From NCBI RefSeq assembly GCF_902499555.1, contig NZ_CABVMM010000018.1, forward strand, positions 1-49,742: a DNA stretch of 49,742 nucleotides, written 5' to 3'. The notes under the pieces are model-generated. The model was not told the DNA's origin. It did not search any database and worked only from the letters and a program-made list of their open reading frames with translations. The position numbers and the translations under genes are program-made. Positions 44,914 through 49,742 of this stretch are shown in pieces. This DNA is from Mesonia oceanica (GTDB taxonomy: Bacteria; Bacteroidota; Bacteroidia; Flavobacteriales; Flavobacteriaceae). The number at the start of each line of letters is the position of its first letter. Position 1 is the first letter of the stretch.

Positions 44914-45466
44914 AAAAATACTCTTGCCTTTATTTATGGTGATGGTAATCGCCCAGTGGTATATACCCGCTCATATGATTTGGGAAAAAGAAGAAATTCT
45001 TGTATCCGGGAAATCCTATAAATTTAAAATAAAACCCATTGACCCTTCGCACCCCTTAAAGGGAAAATACATTCGCTTGATCTATGAGGAAGATTCCTTT
45101 ACCGTTCCCCATATAGAACCTTGGATGACCGGACAGGAGATTTATGTATTGCTTACTACCGATGAAACAGGCTATGCTCAAATAAAATCCATTCACCCCA
45201 ACGCTCCCAATACCGGTAAAAATAACTATTTTAAAGTCCGCTCCAGTCACTATACGCGGGATTGCAGCATACAGCTAAATTATCCTTTTGACGAATTTTA
45301 TATGAATGAATTTAAAGCTCCCCAAGCGGAAAAACTTCAACGGGAGATGACGCTAGATTCTACCAAAAATGTTTATGCAGTGGTATTTGTAAAAGATGGA
45401 TCGGTGGTTTTAAAAGAGGTAGAAGTAGACGGCACCCCCCTTAGTGAACTCTTAAACACGAACTAA
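44903..45466 (+). CDS. GDYXXLXY-domain protein, partner of DUF2157
   Basis: 187 residues with one N-terminal anchor or signal (KILLPLFMVMVIAQWYIPA). The family motif GDYxxLxY reads GKYIRLIY here (about residues 53-60), so the Asp is Lys. The surroundings are normal (FKIKPIDPSHPLKGKYI), and the later DGSVVLKEVEVDG is typical. Probably periplasmic. It starts inside the 3' end of the DUF2157 gene (11-base overlap). Confidence 0.85.
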   Translation: MLHKKILLPLFMVMVIAQWYIPAHMIWEKEEILVSGKSYKFKIKPIDPSHPLKGKYIRLIYEEDSFTVPHIEPWMTGQEIYVLLTTDETGYAQIKSIHPNAPNTGKNNYFKVRSSHYTRDCSIQLNYPFDEFYMNEFKAPQAEKLQREMTLDSTKNVYAVVFVKDGSVVLKEVEVDGTPLSELLNTN

Positions 45467-45596
45467 GCTTTTCTTAATACCTCACACCTATTTCCTACAA
45501 CCTACGCTCCCCTATTGTTTCCCTTGTTAAACAAACTTTAAACCGTCTTATTTATGAATAAAGCTAAGGAGAAAGCCCTAACTTTAATAAAAAAAG

Positions 45597-46592
45597 ATGA
45601 GCAATACCATTTTATTGAACAACCGTCCTGAAGGAAAACCTCAGGAATCTGATTTTAAATTTGTAGAACAAGAAGTAGGTACTCCCGGTGAACAGGAACT
45701 TTTAGTAGAAGCGCTCTACGTTTCTGTAGATCCTTACCTGCGCGGAAGGATGAGAGATGAAAAATCCTACGTTCCTCCGTTTGAGCTGAATGAACCTATA
45801 AGTTCTAATATCGTTGCTAAAGTACTCGAGTCTAAACACGAAAACTTTAAAGAAGGAGATTATGTATCGGGAAATATGGCTTGGAAAAAGAAACAAGTAG
45901 TAAGTACCGATAACCTCCAAAAAGTAAATCCTGATCAAGCCCCACTCTCTGCTTATTTGGGTATTTTAGGGCTTACTGGTCTTACGGCTTATTTAGGATT
46001 AAACGAAATAGGCCAACCCCAGAAAGGCGAAACTTTATTGGTTTCGGGCGCTGCAGGAGCTGTAGGAAGCGTCGTTGGGCAAATAGGGAAAATACTTGGA
46101 TTAAAAGTCGTAGGAATTGCCGGAAGCGATGAAAAAATAGAAATGCTTACTTCCAAGTTTGGTTTTGATGGTGGTATTAACTATAAAACTACCGAAAATA
46201 TGAAAGAAGCAATTGGCAAAGCCTGTCCTGATGGTGTAGATATTTATTTTGATAATGTAGGCGGCGAAATTTCTGATGCTGTACTTTTTCATATCAATAA
46301 AATGGCACGTATCGTTATTTGTGGTGCTATTGCCGTTTATAATAAAACCGAAACTCCAAAAGCTTTAGCTGTACAGCCTTTTTTAGTAAAGAACAGTGCA
46401 TTAATGCAAGGCTTTATTGTAAGCAATTATGCCGATAAATTTAAAGAAGCTGCCCAACAATTGGCCCAATGGCTACAAGAAGATCAACTTCATTATGAGG
46501 AAACCATCGTAGAAGGTTTTGAGAATATCCCTCAAGCTTTTATCGATTTATTTGATGGGAAAAACAAAGGAAAAATGGTAGTCAAAGCATAA
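45597..46592 (+). CDS. NADP-dependent oxidoreductase of the MDR / leukotriene-B4-dehydrogenase type
   Basis: 331 residues. The N-terminal GroES-like domain has ALYVSVDPYLRGRMRD. The Rossmann domain has LGLTGLTAYLGL and the nucleotide-binding loop VSGAAGAVGSVVGQIGK (about 147-163), followed by DIYFDNVGGEISDAVL. It is zinc-free and close to CurA/YncB-type enzymes that reduce the alpha,beta double bond of enones with NADPH. The natural substrate is unknown. It stands alone, with 130 bases before it and nearly 500 after. Confidence 0.92.
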   Translation: MSNTILLNNRPEGKPQESDFKFVEQEVGTPGEQELLVEALYVSVDPYLRGRMRDEKSYVPPFELNEPISSNIVAKVLESKHENFKEGDYVSGNMAWKKKQVVSTDNLQKVNPDQAPLSAYLGILGLTGLTAYLGLNEIGQPQKGETLLVSGAAGAVGSVVGQIGKILGLKVVGIAGSDEKIEMLTSKFGFDGGINYKTTENMKEAIGKACPDGVDIYFDNVGGEISDAVLFHINKMARIVICGAIAVYNKTETPKALAVQPFLVKNSALMQGFIVSNYADKFKEAAQQLAQWLQEDQLHYEETIVEGFENIPQAFIDLFDGKNKGKMVVKA

Positions 46593-47084
46593 GAGTTATA
46601 AAAACGAGCTTGTCTTCAAGCTAAGCTTAAGGTGATCCTGTTTATGTTTACTTTAGAAGAAAAATTTTCAAGGGTTCTGCTATAGTTTAGCTTTATCCTT
46701 GAGTTACTACTAAGCCTCTGTTTTAAAAAGCAGAGGCTTAGTTGATTCATGAGGAAAGGTTTTCTTACTTTATCTATCTTGGCACGCCTTTTCCCTCATT
46801 AAAACTTCCTGTTTTTTTCGCATTCTTATAGAGCTGTCGTTAAATTAGGAGATGTAAGCCTCAACTGAGGTCCATTAACTAACAAGTTATTCCATGTAAA
46901 TTTTAGTATTTTAATGATCTCTATCTATCTCATTCCACAAGGTTTAGCGATTATTAAATTAACACCTTATTATGTTTTTTACTATGATAATTTCAACAAA
47001 ATATCCAAAAAAAATATAAATCCTGAATTAATTTGCTTTTCTATCTTGTTTTAAATAGTTTTAGTAATTCCTAAATGAGTAACC
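46593..47084. other. 492-base intergenic region with hairpins
   Basis: No gene seen. A small hairpin AGCTTG-TCTT-CAAGCT lies at 46607-46622. A strong 12-base stem ACTAAGCCTCTG (46709-46720) / CAGAGGCTTAGT (46731-46742) with a 10-base loop lies further on. Neither is followed by a T run. The right part holds the promoter of the GAF-PAS gene. Confidence 0.5.
47032..47063 (+). promoter_or_regulatory. Promoter of the GAF-PAS gene
   Basis: TTTG at 47032-47035, a 20-base spacer, then TAGTTTTA at 47056-47063 (one mismatch to TAnnTTTG). The ATG follows 21 bases later. Confidence 0.45.
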
Positions 47085-48212
47085 ATGAAACAATCGAATA
47101 GGCTCAAAGAATTATATACCTATCAAATCTTGGATACTCCACAAGAAAAAGAATTAGATGATTTTGCCGAATTGGCTGCGCTTAGCTGTAATACCCCCTT
47201 TGCCTTAATTAGTTTTATAGATAGAGATCGGAATTGGTATAAAGCCAAAGTAGGCTTAGAAATTAACCAATATAAAAATCGGCATCCTTTTGTAGAGCAT
47301 ATTTTAAAGGGTAATTATCATTTTATTGAAGTGAAAAACCTTGCGGAAGATGAACATTTTAGCGAACCCTTGGCGTTAGGTACACAAACCATAAATTATT
47401 ATGCTGGAGTTACGTTAAAATCACCTAACGGCCATGTACTGGGTACGTTAAGTGTATTGCACGAGCAACCTTATTGTTTAAATGAAGACCAAAAAAAATC
47501 TTTAAAAATTATTGGGGATAAAGTCATGAAATTTTTAAACGATAGAAGAGCTTTATTAGATCAGCAAAATACCATTGCCAAAAATGCTCAAAAGTTAAAA
47601 AACCTTACCGATCACGTTCCTCATTTAATCTTTCAGCTAAAGTTCTATCCTTCTTCCGATAAGGTAAAAATAGAGTTTGTGAGCAGGGGCATCAAGAAAT
47701 TATTCCCCATGATTAAGGACCCTCAGAAATTTATTGAGCGACCGGAGTGGTTTATCAAGCTTATTCATCCGGAGCATCGTGAAAAATTTAAAGTTCACCT
47801 ACAAGAATTACTTAACAGTAAAAAAAGACAAGTCATTGAATATAAACTCAACCACTGCGAAAATAAATGGCACCTTTTAAAAGTAAATCCAGAGCTACAT
47901 CAGGACGGAAGTGTAACTTGGTATGGAAACATTGAAGACATTACCAGCCATTTAGAATATGAAAAAGCAATGGAAAATATAGTATATGATCTATCGCATG
48001 TACTCCGTCGTCCCGTGGCCAATTTGCTGGGGATTAACAACCTATTACAGGAAGAGAAGAATTTGAATGAAAAAGACCTTAGAAAGTATAGTAAATTTAT
48101 ACAAAAGGCTTCCCAAGAACTCGATGATTACTCCCGCGAACTCAACGAAATATACCAAAAAAAGCGAGAAGAAGTCATGATGACCAAACTTAATAAAAAA
48201 CTACTGCAGTAA
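47085..48212 (+). CDS. GAF-PAS-HisKA protein lacking an ATPase domain
   Basis: 375 residues. Residues 1-150 form a GAF domain (LIIGD-type end; FALISFIDRDRNWYKAKVGL early, HVLGTLSVLHEQP later). Residues 175-285 form a PAS domain ending with VTWYGNIEDITS. Residues 290-355 resemble a histidine-kinase dimerisation helix pair, with His305 in LSHVLRRPVANLLG. The protein stops 20-25 residues after this, with no HATPase_c domain and no sign of a broken gene downstream. It could be a phosphotransfer or signalling partner for another kinase, or a decoy. No soluble partner gene is adjacent. Confidence 0.85.
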   Translation: MKQSNRLKELYTYQILDTPQEKELDDFAELAALSCNTPFALISFIDRDRNWYKAKVGLEINQYKNRHPFVEHILKGNYHFIEVKNLAEDEHFSEPLALGTQTINYYAGVTLKSPNGHVLGTLSVLHEQPYCLNEDQKKSLKIIGDKVMKFLNDRRALLDQQNTIAKNAQKLKNLTDHVPHLIFQLKFYPSSDKVKIEFVSRGIKKLFPMIKDPQKFIERPEWFIKLIHPEHREKFKVHLQELLNSKKRQVIEYKLNHCENKWHLLKVNPELHQDGSVTWYGNIEDITSHLEYEKAMENIVYDLSHVLRRPVANLLGINNLLQEEKNLNEKDLRKYSKFIQKASQELDDYSRELNEIYQKKREEVMMTKLNKKLLQ

Positions 48213-48340
48213 ATTTTCTTGCCTATCACTTCCCTATCCTGTCTTTAGCAAAGTAAGATGATCCATCAAAAGATGAGTTTAAAGTTATTAAAGTAAATAA
48301 AAACCAACTCTTTTCTACATTAAATTTGGCCCCATTCTTC

Positions 48341-48450
48341 CTAGTATGGCAAGCCTGATTTAGCAATGGCAAAACTGCTATTAAAGCGGGTTTTTTATTG
48401 ATGCCTTACCCTCTTTGCGGCCCTATCATAGGAGACAAGTCGCTTTAGGT
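48341..48450 (-). pseudogene. Eroded C-terminal relic of an IS110-family transposase
   Basis: On the minus strand the broken frames read, in order, KATCLL, YDRAAKR, GKASIKK, PALIAV and FAIAKSGLPY followed by a stop at 48341-48343. These line up with NKACREIYERIVAKGKSKK, LTLIAV and FAIAKSGLFY of the transposase at 49539-49742. At least three frame changes and a loss of about eight codons separate the pieces. Twenty-one bases around 48354-48374 match the intact copy at about 17 positions. It is an old, non-functional copy in the same orientation. Confidence 0.75.
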
Positions 48451-48488
48451 TTTGTGGTTCCCTCCCCTGCTCTTTGCCATTCTTGTTG

Positions 48489-48519
48489 TTTTAGAAGACC
48501 GATAATTTAGTTATATTTG
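48489..48519 (+). promoter_or_regulatory. Promoter-like sequence reading into the two-gene cassette
   Basis: TATATTTG at 48512-48519 is an exact -7 match. TTTT at 48489-48492, 19 bases upstream, is close to the -33 TTTG. It lies outside the left boundary repeat, so the cassette may be driven by a promoter that is not part of it. Confidence 0.45.
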
Positions 48520-48538
48520 AAGTAGTGATATAGTGTAG

Positions 48539-48564
48539 ATAAACGCCATGCGTTTATTCGCATG
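48539..48564. repeat. Two mutually exclusive hairpins beside the cassette boundary
   Basis: ATAAACGC-CAT-GCGTTTAT (48539-48557) and CATGCG-TTTATT-CGCATG (48547-48564) share bases, so only one can form at a time. They abut the boundary repeat. Confidence 0.6.
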
Positions 48565-48573
48565 TTGTGTGCA
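48564..48573. repeat. Left boundary inverted repeat of the two-gene unit
   Basis: GTTGTGTGCA, the exact reverse complement of TGCACACAAC at 49496-49505. It lies 40 bases before the first ATG. Confidence 0.7.
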
Positions 48574-48613
48574 ATTAAAACAAACATTCTGCTAAACATT
48601 AAAAATTTGAAAA

Positions 48614-48946
48614 ATGCCGTATCGAATAAATAACCCAGCGAACGTATTAAGCCCGAGGAAAAATGTAAAAAATGTAACTGTCTTGTACAATGGCGGTGCA
48701 GTTCCTGGCGAGTATTCTGTGGCTAAACTGAAATGGAACGGAAATGACGTAATTGGAGTGCGTTGGAATATTACCGAGAATGAAATTCACGATAAAGATA
48801 AAATTAGCGGAAAAAATGTATGCTTGGGAGAACCAAATTCACGCGGACATTCAACTTGGTTTATATTACCAGACGACTTAATAGATAAACTTATAACAGG
48901 CGGAATATTAGCAGAAGACCTTAAAAAATATCTGAAAGAAAAATAA
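48614..48946 (+). CDS. Small protein of unknown function, first gene of the cassette
   Basis: 110 residues, soluble, with no signal and slightly basic. It begins MPYRINNPANVLSPRKNVKN and continues with VTVLYNGG, VAKLKWNGNDVIGVRWN and GHSTWFILPDDLIDKL. Proteins with this INNPANVLSP start and STWFxLP end recur in accessory regions of many bacteria, but I know no assigned function. The stop overlaps the next ATG by one base (TAATG), so the two products are made together and may form a pair. Confidence 0.78.
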   Translation: MPYRINNPANVLSPRKNVKNVTVLYNGGAVPGEYSVAKLKWNGNDVIGVRWNITENEIHDKDKISGKNVCLGEPNSRGHSTWFILPDDLIDKLITGGILAEDLKKYLKEK

Positions 48947-49494
48947 TGACTAACGAGACAATAGACTATATAAATAATTGGGAAAAGGAATTGAAAAAAA
49001 TTAACGGAGATGAACTGACCGATTTTTTTAATAGGTTTCAAACTTTATATCCAATTTACAATCGACTTTACAATGATGCTTTTAGAATTGAAAAAGCTAA
49101 AAATAAAGAACTGAATAGAATCTCTGATTATGAAAAAGCAACAGTTTTTGTAAGAGATTTTATTGGTGCAGACTTGATAATTGATAATTTGAAAGATGAT
49201 AATAGAATTGATGATATCAAGGCAATCTCGGATTTAATAGATAACGAAATATTTCATATAAATTTAAAAGACGGAATTGGTCAAGAAGAATTTGACAAAC
49301 AGTTATCTAAAAATTTAGTGAATGAACAAGATAATTCAATCAGAGCAAAAGCAGTATTAAGCGTAATATATAATGTTAGATGCAATTTGGTACACGGATA
49401 TAAAAATCTTGAAGAACATCAAAGAATGCTATTAGAACCTGTTCAAAATTTGTTACTGACAGTTGTCGAAACATTAAAAAATCGGTTAAAATAA
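48946..49494 (+). CDS. Helical protein with HEPN-like Arg-x4-His motif, second gene of the cassette
   Basis: 182 residues, almost entirely helical, with no signal or membrane span. RCNLVHGYK near the C-terminus (Arg145, His150) fits the R-x4-6-H active-site pattern of HEPN ribonucleases and resembles the RNNLFHG form common in uncharacterised HEPN-like proteins. HEPN proteins include toxins and antiviral RNases, but some have no such activity, and a single motif does not prove the fold. The gene is coupled by one base to the small gene before it and ends one base before the boundary repeat. The partner is not an obvious MNT nucleotidyltransferase antitoxin. Confidence 0.75.
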   Translation: MTNETIDYINNWEKELKKINGDELTDFFNRFQTLYPIYNRLYNDAFRIEKAKNKELNRISDYEKATVFVRDFIGADLIIDNLKDDNRIDDIKAISDLIDNEIFHINLKDGIGQEEFDKQLSKNLVNEQDNSIRAKAVLSVIYNVRCNLVHGYKNLEEHQRMLLEPVQNLLLTVVETLKNRLK

Positions 49495-49495
49495 C

Positions 49496-49505
49496 TGCAC
49501 ACAAC
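49496..49505. repeat. Right boundary inverted repeat of the two-gene unit
   Basis: TGCACACAAC begins two bases after the stop codon of the HEPN-like gene. It is the exact inverse of the left copy at 48564-48573, enclosing about 920 bases. Confidence 0.7.
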
Positions 49506-49742
49506 AAAGTACTGTGGTAAAAAACAAGTAAATCTAGGTTAATTTTTTACTAAATTACTTCTATGAGAATCATCATAAAATAGTCCTGATTTTGCTATCG
49601 CAAAAGCCTGTTTCAATAACTTATTACATACGGCAATTAAAGTCAATTTTTTGCTCTTTCCTTTGGCCACTATTCGTTCATAAATTTCCCTGCAAGCTTT
49701 GTTATATCTACACGCATTAAAACTACACATAAATAACAAATT
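49506..49742 (-). mobile_element. IS110-family insertion sequence, right part only
   Basis: The transposase gene enters from the right edge and ends at 49539. At most about 33 non-coding bases lie between its stop and the cassette boundary, so the non-coding end here is short. That fits IS110-group elements, whose long non-coding end with the bridge RNA lies upstream of the gene (here outside the window). The exact element end cannot be set. Confidence 0.7.
49539..49742 (-). CDS. IS110-family transposase, C-terminal part
   Basis: About 67 residues visible, with the gene running off the right edge. It reads MCSFNACRYNKACREIYERI, then VAKGKSKKLTLIAVCNKLLK and QAFAIAKSGLFYDD, then the end. This is the conserved C-terminal Transposase_20 region of IS110/IS116/IS902 recombinases, which carry a DEDD N-terminal domain and act with a bridge RNA. 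No break is seen in the visible part, unlike the relic at 48341-48450. The TTG at 49739 is not a real start. The frame continues past the edge. Confidence 0.85.
   Translation of the reverse strand, partial: NLLFMCSFNACRYNKACREIYERIVAKGKSKKLTLIAVCNKLLKQAFAIAKSGLFYDDSHRSNLVKN

Larger units (their letters stand above)
48213..48613. other. Spacer with transposase relic, promoter and cassette boundary
   Basis: This 401-base stretch holds an eroded IS110-type transposase end (48341-48450), a promoter-like pair (48489-48519), two overlapping hairpins (48539-48564) and the boundary repeat GTTGTGTGCA (48564-48573). The first 128 bases show nothing. Confidence 0.6.

Noticed and set aside
48564..49505. 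Classic integron attC sites at the cassette edges
   Set aside because: The ends GTTGTGTGCA/TGCACACAAC do not match GTTRRRY/RYYYAAC, and no integrase is in the window. Only an attC-like or other cassette boundary is proposed.
49539..49739. A complete 66-codon gene starting at 49739
   Set aside because: The start would be TTG inside a conserved transposase segment, and the frame continues beyond the window edge.
1..49742. CRISPR arrays, tRNA or rRNA genes
   Set aside because: I saw no regularly spaced direct repeats and no cloverleaf or rRNA signature on either strand.

Overview
The window comes from a Bacteroidota genome, most likely a marine or environmental member of the Flavobacteriaceae. 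The evidence is a type IX secretion C-terminal tail, a TamB gene paired with the lipoprotein form of its Omp85 partner (TamL), DNA rich in A and T, an absence of Shine-Dalgarno sequences before most genes, and several promoters that fit the Bacteroidota pattern (TTTG, about 20 bases, TAnnTTTG). I cannot name the genus.

Layout. 1-9374 (minus) is one uninterrupted giant SpvB/FG-GAP/YD-repeat (RHS) gene that runs off the left edge. Just upstream of it in transcription order, at 9416-12154, is a type IX secreted adhesin-like protein. 12759-21188 (minus) is an envelope block: a PAP2 phosphatase, tamL and tamB. Diverging from it at 21692 is a large secreted protein that joins a phosphoesterase-like domain to an outer-membrane barrel. 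25298-28505 is a thiamine salvage operon (TPP riboswitch, thiM, thiE, thiD, tenA) bracketed by two clear terminators. 28531-30244 (minus) holds an Lrp/AsnC regulator and an M14 carboxypeptidase. The peptidase diverges from a small XRE regulator, and the spacer between them carries several copies of one palindrome. 30988-32189 is a lipoprotein and TerC. 32211-40914 (minus) holds mscL, parC, parE, a TPR hybrid histidine kinase and ychF. 41085-46592 (mostly plus) is a run of small envelope genes, a cold-shock gene on the minus strand, a DUF2157/GDYXXLXY pair and an MDR-family oxidoreductase. 47085-48212 is a GAF-PAS-HisKA protein with no ATPase domain.

The right end (48213-49742) is accessory DNA. 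It has an eroded IS110-type transposase relic, then a two-gene unit bounded by an exact 10-base inverted repeat (GTTGTGTGCA ... TGCACACAAC), then the C-terminus of an intact-looking IS110-family transposase at the edge. The second gene of the unit carries an Arg-x4-His motif like that of HEPN ribonucleases. This unit is the best candidate in the window for an undescribed system. Its boundaries look like those of a mobile gene cassette, and a promoter-like sequence outside the left boundary points into it.

How the genes work together. The thi genes recover thiazole and pyrimidine pieces and join them into thiamine phosphate under TPP feedback. TamB and TamL form a transport path across the periplasm to the outer membrane. 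ParE and ParC form topoisomerase IV. The XRE protein probably controls itself and the divergent peptidase. No rRNA, tRNA or CRISPR array was seen.
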